Assembly: GCA_008828725.1 (NCBI GenBank)
Contig: MEHQ01004504.1
Coordinates: 186,001 to 250,000, forward strand
Origin: Saccharina japonica
Taxonomy: Eukaryota; Sar; Phaeophyceae; Laminariales; Laminariaceae
Length of the DNA stretch: 64,000 nt
Direction of reading: 5' to 3'
In this document: one piece after another, positions 33,325 through 44,600 of the stretch
Layout of the letters: the number at the start of each line of letters is the position of its first letter
How positions within the stretch are numbered: position 1 is the first letter of the stretch
The notes under the pieces: generated by a model
Seen by the model: only the letters and a program-made list of their open reading frames with translations
Database searches by the model: none
What the model was told of the DNA's origin: nothing
Program-made: the position numbers and the translations under genes

Positions 33325-33500
33325 CACATGGAGTATTGTGGATAAATCTTGGCGGGAAGCAGACATAGAAGGGTGTTAGACTGTACGCATAGGTTTCCTT
33401 GGTTTCCGTGGTTTTCTGCTTTTGGGAATTTTATGAGTGATCAAAGCTGAAGATCATGTTGCACATTGTCGGATGGCAAATACAATACTAATAATGAAGG
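33325..33500 (+). repeat. dispersed repeat H, copy 1
   Basis: Shares GCAGACATAGAAGG-like, ATAGGTTTCCTTGGTTTCC, GTGGTTTTCTGCTTTTG, TTATGAGTGATCAA and TGCACATTGTCGGA in order with 35890-36105. Confidence 0.65.
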
Positions 33501-34424
33501 TCTCGTTCCAAACTTCCCTACAACTAACTGTTGTAGGCGCCCGCGCAATGGCTGCAGTGGCAATATGTACTATATTAATACACGGAAGGCGAAAGCTTAC
33601 CCTTTCAGTATTACCTATATATAGCAATAATGTTGCCCTAGAAATTAATAGTATACGCCGATATACATACCACCACTTTTTCGACACACAGAACAAAGCC
33701 TACATAGCAACATTCATTCGTTCGCTGAAGTACCGGGTGTTTATCCGGATTTTTACTACCCACCACATAGATGCGGCGGGTGCCTCTATACGTATATATC
33801 TGTTCATCAACGTATTACATGGTGGGTGGCGTTATATATAATAAACCTGAACGGTCGGGTCGGGCCTAGCCGGCGGGCTTCAAACGGTATTATACCAGTA
33901 TGTGGCAGGTATACATTATACCACGAATTGTGGCGGGTCATATATATATATATACGAAGTATATGTATACACCCACGCAGGGTCTGATTAATGAGTTGCT
34001 TTCTGGTCGGATCCCCCCAATTTCCCCCTATTATATGCCCCCTTATAGCGCAGGAAACCCAGAACAAGTCAGCACACAACAATTAATTATATCTAACTTT
34101 TAAATTTATTTTCTTCGGACATCGAGGCAAAAAAAGCCGAAACGAGCGTCGGTTTTCAGAGTTGGAGTTTGTGAACAGATATATGTATATTCTGTATACT
34201 TCACGCTGAGCTGAGACAGAATATGCGAGTATAGTGGTGGTAAGAATACATAAGGAAACTCGTATTAAATAATATATTATTGTTATTCCATCATATACAA
34301 AGAGCATTCCATCAGTCAAAATAAAAGTAGACCACAACAAACAATGCATTGCTTGTACATATCATACCACACATAATACATAAAACCCTTTTAGTATTTA
34401 ATAATAGGCGGATGACACACGGAA

Positions 34425-34610
34425 CACAGGAAGGAACGGTCGCTTTAATCTGCTGTGGTTCTATTTCTTGCCTGTTGAAAAGCCAAGCTTTTCATGGAGA
34501 TGGGGCCGGTTTATGTAAACTCACTCCCGAAAAAGACAGAGGAATCCATTTTTTTACTATTATTGATACGTACTTTGCTGGTGCAAAACGGATTTCCAGG
34601 AGCTTGTTAT
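34425..34610 (+). repeat. family J unit, diverged
   Basis: GTGGTTCTATTTCTTGCCTG, TTGAAAAGCCAAGCTTTTC and CCAGGAGCTTG resemble the tandem pair at 14067-14415. Confidence 0.5.
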
Positions 34611-35343
34611 ATACGTACCCACTTATTAACAGTATTCATATAGTACTATACAGTCGGTCGCCCCGATTGTCTACAGGTAACCTCGAACGCTTCTTAACGT
34701 TGATGTCTGGAGTTCGAATCTCACGTGGGTCGGACTTCTGAGTTTGTTTGCAAAAAAAAAAATAAAAATGGAATCAACCGCTGAGAGCGCCTATTAATAG
34801 TAGTAGCGCGGGTGCACAATTCGATGCGAGTCGACGAGGGAAGAAAAGGCTGAAGTCTTCTCGCGATAAAAACGCAAGGAAGGGAAGAACCGTAGTGGGT
34901 GAGAGGGGAGAGGAGAGCCTACTTTGTGACCCCGGATCTGAGTTACGACTATTAATAGGAAGAAGAGAGAAAGGAAAAGGGCGAAGATATCAAATGGGAT
35001 GGAAAAAAAAGAAGAAAAAATCATGCGCCACACACTCGTCCGTTGGAGAGACACACTTTATTATTGTGTACTATTTTGTGGTCGTCTGTGTTGCTATTTT
35101 TTTTTTCGATCCACGTATATCCACGTAGCTACTACATATTCCGTGTGCTTCCGATCGAGGGGGATCCAGACCCAGAACACGACCACAGCGCGTATACATA
35201 TACATATGGAACATTAAACACCCAACAATATCCACTCACATCAATAATTTAGACACACCACAGACCATATATTCGGGCGGGTATTTGGTACGAACTGCGT
35301 GCGAAATTTCGTGCAGTGTACTCGTCGTAGAGTATACACTACA

Positions 35344-35515
35344 GGACACCTATACTATAACAAGAAACAGGAAATCTGGTCCAGGCTGGATTTCTTATTC
35401 GAGAGAGGGGGTGCTTTCTACACTAATATTAATATATAACGACTCCCGAATTTCTTTTTTTCCTCCAAATCAAAGCCTTGGCTTTCGTGTTACCCTGTCT
35501 CATATTAGGTGACCT
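35344..35515. mobile_element. family F-like inverted-repeat element, diverged
   Basis: ACAGGACACCTATAC at the left and TATTAGGTGACCTGTACTGT at the right. The interior GGATTTCTTATTCGAGAGAG and GACTCCCGAATTTCTT matches 47351-47521. Confidence 0.6.
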
Positions 35516-35889
35516 GTACTGTGTATGTATATATATGCGTACATAGTACTTTCCAGTTTGAGCGTTCCTCGGTTGTGCCTATACTGCTATTATTCCATTC
35601 TATACGTTATTTCTAATAATATATATAGAGGTTTGTTTTGTAGTTTTTTTGCTTCTCGGGAAAAAAAAAATGTTTTCTCGCACTCTGCTGTGCTGTGTGT
35701 ACAGGAAGGGGTATGTATACAGTAACGGCCCTCTCACAAGAAACCTGAAGTCGGGGGCTCCGCTCAGGCTGACGTTCTTATTCTGCACGCGCCCAAAAAG
35801 CACCCCCCCTTTCATATGTTGCGCGCTTTATTATTTTGGTCCACGAGAGGGTGTCTTTTCCCGAATGCTGCACAATTACTTGAGAAGAA

Positions 35890-36105
35890 AAGGAGGGAAC
35901 AAGGACAACAAATAATGGAGTGTTGTTGTGGATACAGCTTAGCGCGAAGTAGACATAAAGGAGGAAGTTAGACTTTGCGCACACTACAGTATAGGTTTCC
36001 TTCGTTTCCGAGGTTTTCTGTTTTATTTCGAGAATGTTATGAGGGATCAACGTTGAAGCTCATATGCTGCACATTGTCGAAAAAAGATGATAACAATATT
36101 GATAA
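35890..36105 (+). repeat. dispersed repeat H, copy 2
   Basis: GTAGACATAAAGGAGG, ATAGGTTTCCTTCGTTTCCG, AGGTTTTCTG, TTATGAGGGATCAACG and TGCACATTGTCG align with 33325-33500. Its start, GGAGGGAACAAGGACAACA, also matches near 27790. Confidence 0.65.
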
Positions 36106-36449
36106 ATGGTGCCTACTTATTATTTAGGGCCCAGAGGATAGCAACACAGGAAAAAGGGTCACTTTCCTGAAGCTTATTTTATGGACTTAGGCTGAGAGCT
36201 TTCTTAAAGGCTGACTTTCTTGTGAGTTCCTTTCTTCATTATTATTATGGGCGGGCTGGTACTATACTACTAACTGTATACGATATATATATATATATGC
36301 TGGCCGCGTGTGTACGGCGCGCGTATATATACTATACGTACGTCACCAAAACGATGGAACAAAAAAAAACGGTGGTTTTCACACGCGGCGTAGCATATAC
36401 ACCACTTTATTATTAATAACCCCGCAGTGTGTGCACACTTATAACCTAC

Positions 36450-36860
36450 ACACGTGGCCACTTGGCTACCCCGCGGCACCCGCTGGAGGGCGATTAATCC
36501 TTCCCTCCACAGGGCGCTCACAAATTTCGGACCCTGCCGTGTGGTAAATTCTAGACACTCCACACGGACGTGCAGAGGGTTCGGCCGCGTACGCGCTGGA
36601 GGCCAATGTCATATATCAACACCCTCTGGAGGGTATGGCATCGTTCCCTCTGGAGGGTGTCCAAATAATATCGACCCTATCGTGTGGTAAAAATAAAACC
36701 CACCACACCGACGTCCAGAGTGTTTGGGCGCACACCCTCTGGAGGCTGACTGCACCCCCCAAACCCCTCTGGAGGGGGTATGGAACCGTACCCGCTGGAG
36801 GGTGTTCACAAAAGGGTGACCCTACAGCGCCTTTCAATCCGCACCCACCACACCGGCATC
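36450..36860 (+). repeat. tandem ~145-base units rich in CCCTCTGGAGGG palindromes
   Basis: GACCCTGCCGTGTGGTAAAT (36530), GACCCTATCGTGTGGTAAAA (36674) and GACCCTACAGCGCC (36819) mark three unit starts. Each is followed by CACCACACCGACGTCCAGAG-like sequence. Between them lie CCCTCTGGAGGG, TTCCCTCTGGAGGGTG, CCCTCTGGAGGC, CCCCTCTGGAGGGG and CCGCTGGAGGG. Confidence 0.8.
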
Positions 36861-37867
36861 CAGTGGGTTTAGACGGTGAACCGCCACAGGACACTGATAG
36901 TAACACGCTCCTCCCGCATGCATGTGTATGTGGGAACAGTAAACCTATTGCTATTGCTTTAATTTTTTAATTTATTTCTCTACTACAGTACATGTTTGCT
37001 CAGCCCAACTTATCCTGTGGGGACAGTTCTAACACATGTTATATCTCTGATACACCTTTAGAGAGTTTGCTGCGCCAAACAGACACCACAGTTGCGAGCA
37101 TATAATGTTGTACATACTGTAGTACAGCAGTATGTCGACCGTACGGTGTGGTCGCTGCCTACCGTACCCCTTGCGCTCCTCTCTGCTTACGGTTGGAGCC
37201 CTGTTTAATTATTCTACGTGCGTATGTTTCGGGAAAACCTTTGCCTCCGTCCGATAAAGTATACCTTACACAACGCGACACAATAAGGCAAGAACATAAC
37301 AAGTTCCTACATGTGGTTACACGAGCATCATATGCCATTCATTATTTATCAACCGCCATGTCTTCGGCTTTCGGTCATTGAATATTTGTAATTGAAGGCA
37401 GCAGCAAGATATATAGACACGGACTCTGAAATTTACAGCATTCAACTCTGTTCAACTGGCCATAATACGAAACTGAGGACGGTATCATCAGTCGAACACA
37501 AGAGAGGGAATAGCATTGGCAACCTGTGCCAGCCAAGCAGCTTTGAACGACACACCCTGCGGTCACTGCAACCACACGCAAATGGCACAGCCACTACACA
37601 TCACAACAGTCATCCCACCTAAATGATTAACACCTCTACCACCAATGAAAATGGGAACAGCGCCTATAAATGCAACCAAATAGATAGAAAACACACACGC
37701 CCTAATGATCTAACCCCCCCCCCCCCCTGCGAGTGGAGGTTTCCTCCACCAGGCTCGCGGTATGGTCGTCGCAACAGTCGTCTGCGTTGTAGCCGGCAAT
37801 ATTGCTGCTCCTCGCGCCTGTTGATGATGTCTTTCGTCCGTGTTTGTCGACGGGGCCACCCCGTCTT

Positions 37868-38476
37868 CTATAAGCTCTTGTTGATCAACCTGCCGTCGCC
37901 GTCGATCGACGGCTGTTGCTCGTCGTCGTCGGTATTGCCTGCAATATGGTGCATTCCATGAGAGACAGGTCGAATGCGTGCCGTTGCCATCAAGCGTACA
38001 CAGTTGGCGTTTAGGATAATGTCTCGGGAATTGAGTTGGGCCGTCGCGCCTTGCACAACTGGCATATGGTAGGTTTCAACAAGGATGCGGAGATTCCCAC
38101 TTTTGGCAGATGATCTCTCGCTGCGTAGCTTTAGATATCGAGTACATGGTTAAAATACAAACTCCAACACAGTGGTCAACTACAGCAATGGTGGCCGGAG
38201 GCACTCACCGAGGAGATACGGGCGGAGACAGCGGCAGATATGTACCACATGGCGTTCGCCCCTTCGGCGGTGTAGGTAGCACGTGTTATTAGAAGGTTGA
38301 ACGCGAGCCGACCTTTCTTGAATGCGAACAGACACGGCATCTGCCACACCTACAGTAAAACAAATTACAACGCGCACATGTAGCCGACGCGTAAAGAGGA
38401 TGATTAAAAAACAGTATGCCATATTTTTACGTCGACGGGGTGGTTGTCACTCTCGATGCAAGCTTGAAACAAACAT
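37868..38476 (-). CDS. uncharacterised gene model, three exons with short introns (5' incomplete)
   Basis: On the minus strand the exons are 38476-38431, 38349-38209 and 38128-37868. The introns are 81 and 80 bases (donors GTCGAC|GTAAAA and TCCTCG|GTGAGT, acceptors ACTGTAG| and ATCTAAAG|), both phase 0. The joined product reads CLFQACIESDNHPVD, VWQMPCLFAFKKGRLAFNLL, ITRATYTAEGANAMWYISAA, VSARISS, then LRSERSSAKSGNLRILVETY, HMPVVQGATAQLNSRDIILN and GNTDDDEQQPSIDGDGRLIN before TAG. This gives about 148 residues. The middle exon has a mildly hydrophobic helix-like stretch; the C-terminus is acidic. I recognise no domain. The introns are far shorter than those of the other genes here, which may point to a transposon-borne or transferred gene, or to a fortuitous model. 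Upstream exons were not found. Confidence 0.4.
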
Positions 38477-38696
38477 CTACGCACGCAGGGAATACGACGT
38501 CGTCGGGATGAGGAGATTAAACAGCAGCCTTTTGTTTTAACACCCCGTTTCCGGTATACTAAAACGGAATGAAGGCCGAAGGACGAGTTGCGTGTATTCG
38601 AGGTATGTCTTGGATTGACGGTGAATGTCGAAAACAAAAATATGGAAACTAAAAATCACGAAACGTAACCCGTCGTCTTGTAACTGCTGCTATATA

Positions 38697-38769
38697 CACC
38701 AGACAGTGACCGAAACAAACGAGTTCCCTTTGTTGATATATAACGTTGGTTTCGGTCACTCTCTGGTGT
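38697..38769. mobile_element. short foldback element
   Basis: CACCAGACAGTGACCGAAAC and GTTTCGGTCACTCTCTGGTG are inverted repeats with two mismatches, enclosing about 35 bases. Immediately upstream of the minus-strand gene model. Confidence 0.75.
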
Positions 38770-38935
38770 GGTACCACTGGCTGTACATACTGGTGACGTA
38801 TGAATACGTGCTGCTAAGAAGTGTTTCGGTGATATTTTCAAGTGATACCAGGTAAACTGTACGCTCGTAGTGCGTATTAAAATTTGTGCGGGTACTCGTA
38901 CAGCAGTACTGCAGTCTTGCGGTGCTACTATACAG

Positions 38936-39105
38936 TACCGGCCCGCTCATAAGAAACCAGAAATCGGGCTTAGGCTGACTTTCTTATTTGAGGAAGGGGT
39001 GTGCCCAACACTAACTTCAGTATAATAGCTGTCGACTTTCTTATTTCCCCCGTAATGTTTAGGCTGAGTTTCTTGTGGGGCACTTTCTTATGAGAGGGCC
39101 GGTAG
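38936..39105. mobile_element. family F MITE
   Basis: TACCGGCCCGCTCATAAGAA at the left, TTTCTTATGAGAGGGCCGGTA at the right. The interior GGGCTTAGGCTGACTTTCTT and TTATTTCCCCCGTAATGTTT is nearly identical to 54427-54597. Confidence 0.85.
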
Positions 39106-39339
39106 TGTACTGCTGTAGGACAATACGTATAGTACAACGCCGAAAGTAAAACCCTTGCACCAGCTCCACATTGAGGACTCGTGCACAATTGTTTCGCTGC
39201 GGCGGCTGTACTGCCCTTCGCTCGGTACCGGTAAGAGCAGCTCTAAGACCAGGTATGCTATCGTATACGACTACATTGTAACAACACGTACATCAGTACT
39301 ACGAGTATAGTACCTACTGGTACTGCTGTGTACGACGTA

Positions 39340-39485
39340 CGTACTTGTACAGCAGTACCTCGTACAGCAGTTCAGCAGTACCTCGTGCAGCAGTACAGCA
39401 GTACCTCGTGCAGCACTACAGCAGTACCTCGTACTGCAGTACACCAGTACCTCGTACTGCAGTACAGCAGTACCAGGTACCTGGT
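39340..39485 (+). repeat. CAGCAGTACCTCGTAC minisatellite
   Basis: Units of about 25-28 bases built from CAGCAGTACCTCGTRC(T/A)G, five or six in a row, ending TACCAGGTACCTGGTA. Confidence 0.85.
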
Positions 39486-40301
39486 ATGATACAGCTCAAA
39501 ATTCATACCGGTAGTTCAAAGTACAGACCGTTGAGTATTTAAATTTTACGCGGTCGGGTACCAAATTTCAAATTATATACTTGTACCACAGGTACAGCAA
39601 CAGGCCATCACAAAATGAAGAGCGTAGGGGTGATCTCATTGCTGGTGCGGGTCTAACACGAGATAGAGCAGTAGGTGGCGAGGCTGAAGTCTTGTAGCAT
39701 CGCTCTGGTTGGGTACGTATGAGCGATCGCTGATCAGACGTACGAAAAGCGTGATCCCCGGGTACGTACGTACCTGGTACGTGATACGACGATACGACGC
39801 AACAGATGAGGGACTGGGGGGGCTAAATATGACGCGGTCTGCTCCAAGCTATGATGTGCTGCCCGCCCACATGAAAACCTTCCAATCGCGTACTCTCACC
39901 TTGGGATAGCTGGCATCCTCGCTGCCGCTGGTCATCTGGTTCACAGAGAGAGTGCTGTCCTCTCTAGCTCTCCGGTCTCGTCCATTTTCGAAAAAGGGTT
40001 CGGATTTCTGGAAGGGCACTCATTCAGTTGTCTTCCGAATCGTCGACATAGGCGTCCACGGCTCACCGGCGGCATTTCGACTCATTCCTCTCACGTGATC
40101 AGAGCTATAGGCGACAAAAATGTGTGTCTCGTCTGTACTTGCTTGCCGCCAGTGCTACCAGCGACAAGCGCTTCGTGGATTGTGGCAGTCAGCGAGAATG
40201 AAGCCATGTGATGCCGCCGGGTTTTGGGGTTTCGAAACGTTTATGAAGCTTGTTTCCATAGGGGTTGAAAACATATCTCTTCAAAAAAAAAATCGAAAAA
40301 A

Positions 40302-40950
40302 AAGGGCAGCGGCCAAAAACAGGTACACCAGGTCCGTTCGGGGCCAAAAACAGGTACACCGTACTAAAATCAAGTTTAAAACGCACCCCACGAACCTGCC
40401 GTTCCTTTCAACGCAAAGTAGAGTTTTTTTCATGTGCTTCGTGCTCGCCCGGTGGCTACGTATACGAGTAGCTGCTATTAATAGTACGAGGAACGAACGC
40501 CTGCTGCTGTATTCTCCCTTCTCAGCTTGCGACACCCCTGGTATTCCAAGTCAACCACAAAATCCCGAAGGGGAGCCTTCTATCTCGTATTATTTCGGCG
40601 TAGGCATGGCGTAGGTGTACAGGCAGATATGTGTGTCGCTCGAGTGTGGCGTGTGGTGCGAGGTGCGAAGGGAGGAGGGGGTCTCCGCGTACGTCGGCAT
40701 TTGTATAGGGGGCATAGGGTGGAGCTATGAAGGGGCTCTGATTGGCTTAAAAACGACAATAAAAGGTGAACGTCAAGCAGAGTAGACAAAATCAGGCATA
40801 CCTGGGTTTTACAGAGGCAAAAACAGGTACAGCGAGTTTTGGACCAATGGCAGGGCACGTGGAGTGCGTTTTTTACTTGATTTTTAAGTATGTACCTGTT
40901 TTTGGCCGCAAACGGACCAGGTATACCTGTTTTTGGCCGCTGCCCAAAAC
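40302..40950. mobile_element. ~640-base DNA-transposon-like element with ~80-base terminal inverted repeats
   Basis: The left end starts GGGCAGCGGCCAAAAACAGG, continues ACACCAGGTCCGTTCGGGGC, and then a second CCAAAAACAGGTACACCGTA and TCAAGTTTAAAACGC. The right end (40868-40950) is the reverse complement: GCGTTTTTTACTTGATTTTT, GTACCTGTTTTTGGCCGC, AACGGACCAGGTATACCTGT and TTTTGGCCGCTGCCC. Both flanks are A-rich (AAAA), so the target duplication is unclear. The interior holds no recognisable transposase. Confidence 0.8.
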
Positions 40951-41069
40951 AAAACGTGCCAGTACTCGTATCGATGTCCGGCTAGCTGTATGTATGTGCA
41001 GGCTGGATCCGGAGCGTGGATGTCGCGGCCACCCTATGGCGGGTAATGCACAAATCGCAAGCGGCGGAG

Positions 41070-41690
41070 GCTCCGCCAAGGAAGCCGCTGGAGGATGATG
41101 TGAATGACTTCCGTCCAAAGGCTAAAGCAAGCAACAAAGCACTCCAGAGGGCAGATGCATCCAACCTCCGGGCGGCAATAAGTCGACTCCCCTCTAACGT
41201 GCGCAATCTGTATACCTCTAGAGGCTTCATATTGTCATTAACCTCCACAGGAACACCTATTTCCCACCGCCCTCCAGAGCAAATGGCAGGCAAACACTCT
41301 ATGGCATATGTACTACGAACACTGTACTCGTGGCCTCCAGAGGTCACACCCGACAAGAGAGCCCTCTAGAGGGCGAAACCTCGTACCCTACAAAAACGCC
41401 AAAACGCTCTGGAGGGTGATATACCGACCCCACTCCAGAGCATTCAATATATACCCCTCTAGCGGTCTGAAATAGTAATTACCCTCCTCCGGGAGAAAAC
41501 TTCAACGCGACCCTCCGGCGGTGTATGAAGAGCACACTCTAGAGGCTAGCGACACCGCCCAGGCCTCTGGAGGATAGAGGAAAAATACCCTGCCTCTAGA
41601 GGGCGGAAGCTCTTACCCTCCAAACGCCCAACGCCCTCTAGAGGGTAGCCTCGCCCTCTGGAGTGTCAAATTGTCTCTGGAGGGTTTTTA
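41070..41690. repeat. cluster of palindromic CCCTCTAGAGGG / CCTCCAGAGG motifs
   Basis: Dozens of copies of CTCTAGAGG, CCTCCAGAG, CTCTGGAGGG and CCCTCTAGAGGG occur, densest at 41340-41690. The same motif class forms the tandem cluster at 36450-36860. The first part (41016-41369) keeps one frame open for 117 codons, but I attribute that to the repeat composition. Confidence 0.8.
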
Positions 41691-41699
41691 GGGGTAGCC

Positions 41700-44600
41700 A
41701 ACTGGCCACGTGTGTAGTTAGTTAGTGTTCGTATCCCTGTCATATAGCGAGAGCATGCATCGATATCGAAACGGTACTACGAGAGGTATTATACGAGTAT
41801 AAAAAACTAATAAAATACGACACACAAACACATTTATTTCAAAAGCGTGCGCGCGTGCCACACATATACATATATACATACATACATGCTTTTCCGTGAC
41901 ACACTTACTTACTTTTCCGCGGACACAGATCGCATATTATAATAACAGTTGATCGTGTGGTACGCGTCACAACATGAACTACTGCCGTGTATCACTATAA
42001 TATACAGTCCCCACCTTTCTTTGTGGTTTGTGGGTGTGTATGTGTACATTACTACTATTAATATTTATTGGTACGCGTACCGCCACCGCGGCCACATGCC
42101 TATTTTGGGGCCAAGATAATATACGTACCAGTCCATGGTACATACTGCTGTACGCGGGCGGCAAATGCGAAAACGGAATGAAGCAATATCGACGTTGAAT
42201 ATGAAGAGCAGGATCCAAACCGAAACCCAGCGGATATCTTCAAAAATACTCCTGTGCATGGATATGCGTCAGTCGGAGAGACTTCAATCTCGGCGTTGGA
42301 TATTTTCAGAACTAAAAAACATACCAGTCTGACCCGGAATATAAGGACCGTTTGAATACTAACAGTTAATAAAAATGGTTCTTGTATTTCGGGTCATAGT
42401 GGTACATATTGTTTTTACGACGGTTGTTTGGTTGTGATGAACTTGTTCGACATTTATTCCGCAGAACAAATTCCTGGAAAATGTTTAACGAAGGTTGAAG
42501 AAGGAAAAACAAAACGTTGACAAAATGAAGAGTTGGAACCAAGTCGAGCGTGAAAAAGCGTAAAAATACTCCTGTTGGGGTCTGGATATGGCAATTAGTG
42601 CTCGCCGACAGCAGTTGTATCGTTGATGATGAACAATATTTTTTTTGAATTGGAGATAGCGACTCTCGTAGATTTGCCCGCGGCTCTGTGCGTGATCCAC
42701 CCCACCTCGCCCCCTTCTGTCACAACTCATCAATCGTCTGCCTGCACACACCTCCTTCGCTATAGCTATAGGAACGCGCATCGCCAGCTATCCGCAAGAC
42801 ATCCGAGACCAAGTCAATCAAGACACAGTCACCGAGAGAGAGATAGAGTTCGATTGACGGCCGGCCGTGCGCAACGAGCTGAAACGAGATAAAAAAGCAA
42901 GGAAGGTCAGTGGGGGTTGTGTGTGGGCGTACGCGTATAGTATCATTGTCCGACAAGCAACGGTCACGTCGTGTGGTTGGGGAGTGGGGAGTATAGAGTA
43001 CGAGTACGGCGTTTCGGGTAATTTTTAGCGTTGCTATTTTTACTTGCATCAAGACGAAAAGTCATGCTACGTACTGCTGTAGGTATCCATACGTCGGATA
43101 CGAAAACCAACCGGTTTTATATAGCAGCCGCGGACAGCTACAATAGCTACGGGCCAAAACCTTTTCGTCATCAGTGGCCACGGCAGTGACGCTTATTATA
43201 GCCCACGCCGCGAGGTTGATCTGAGGCTCCACCCTGTCGTGGTTACCTGAGACCACAGCAGCATCAGCAGCAGCAGTAGCAGCAACAACAGAGTATATTC
43301 ATCGTGCACTCTCACCACCCTGCCCACACTGCGATTTCACTACATAGGTCGATGTGTGGACGTCTTTATGTTTTTTCAGCAGCATGAAGTTTGCTGTTGG
43401 AATCGCCCAATTCAAGAGAAATAATAAGAATAGTTCTGCCAAGGTTCTGCTGTATAAACTCTTTTTATGTGCGACTGCAGGGAAGAACATACTCGTACTA
43501 CTCGCGAGTAGGATTTACGGCTCACTTGCACTCGTACGAGGTGTACAAGTACAGTCAGCTCACTTTTTTTGCACTCGTACGGGTACAAGTAGAACAGCAG
43601 TGTATCCCGTGGTCTAATCCGGGCTGGGATGCTCCACACACGGTATCGAGTGTACTGCTGTATATGTGCGAGTCGACTGCTGCTCGCATCACATACAAGC
43701 GACAAAATCACACAGCAATACCCACACAAACAAGCAGCTTTTCTCCTAGATCCATTTCAGCCAACTACTCGGTGCGTCGGCAATTTTATACCGTGCAAGT
43801 TGCCGCAGCGGCACAAATGAATGGGAGCAGGGCAGGTATATTTTTACCGGTACTCGTACGTAGGAATTAGTAGTGACGTACCTGGTCGATCTGTCCACAA
43901 ACAAGACAACAGTAAACAACAGAAGAGCGTTGTCGCCAGTAGTATACTCTGCTGGTACGTGTACCTACATAATACCCCAGGTGTACGTGTACAACAGTCC
44001 GCACAACATAGCAGTACTACAGTACTATTAATACTACTGCTGTGTACTGGTACTACATTTGCACGTGCTGTGATCTTGCTATTAATAGATCAGACTATAG
44101 GGATTAGCAACTGAAACGAGTTTAATGTGAAGACAACAACAACAACAACGTACGACGTGCTGCTGCTTGCTGTATTGTTGGCTGACTGGGCACATATTCC
44201 CTGATGCTACTGTACGTATAATACTGAAAGATGTACAATAGTACTACAGCAGTGTGTATAGTCTGCTCCACAGCAGTTGAGTTGGTCAGCAGGCCCTCCT
44301 CGAGAAGTCACAGCAATATAAAAGCCATCCATGGCCGGAACTACTGTACCTACTACTGTATACCCTTGTCATGCGTGAGAGGGACTGCGACTGTTGTTGT
44401 CGTTGCAGTGATATTTTTACAACAAGCTGTTGTTATTCAACGTGATTTTTATTTGTAGCAACTGCTGTCCCTCTAACAGTTCACGCTCCGGTGCCTTTGG
44501 GATCCCGGTGCTGCTGTAATTCACGCTCACGCGCTACGAGTAGTGATTGGCGTGTACCTCTATGCCGCTGGTCCACAATCTGGCGTCGTGTTCTGCAGCA

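Noticed and set aside
34675..34735. tRNA-like B box (GGAGTTCGAATCTCACG)
   Set aside because: The T-arm stem pairs at only three of five positions and no matching acceptor stem or D arm is present upstream.
39345..39542. 65-codon open frame with SSTSYSSSAVPRAAVQQY
   Set aside because: It is the translation of the CAGCAGTACCTCGTAC minisatellite, not a gene.
41016..41369. 117-codon plus-strand open frame
   Set aside because: Overlaps the CCTCTRGAGG palindrome cluster for half its length and shows no recognisable motif; left as repeat sequence.
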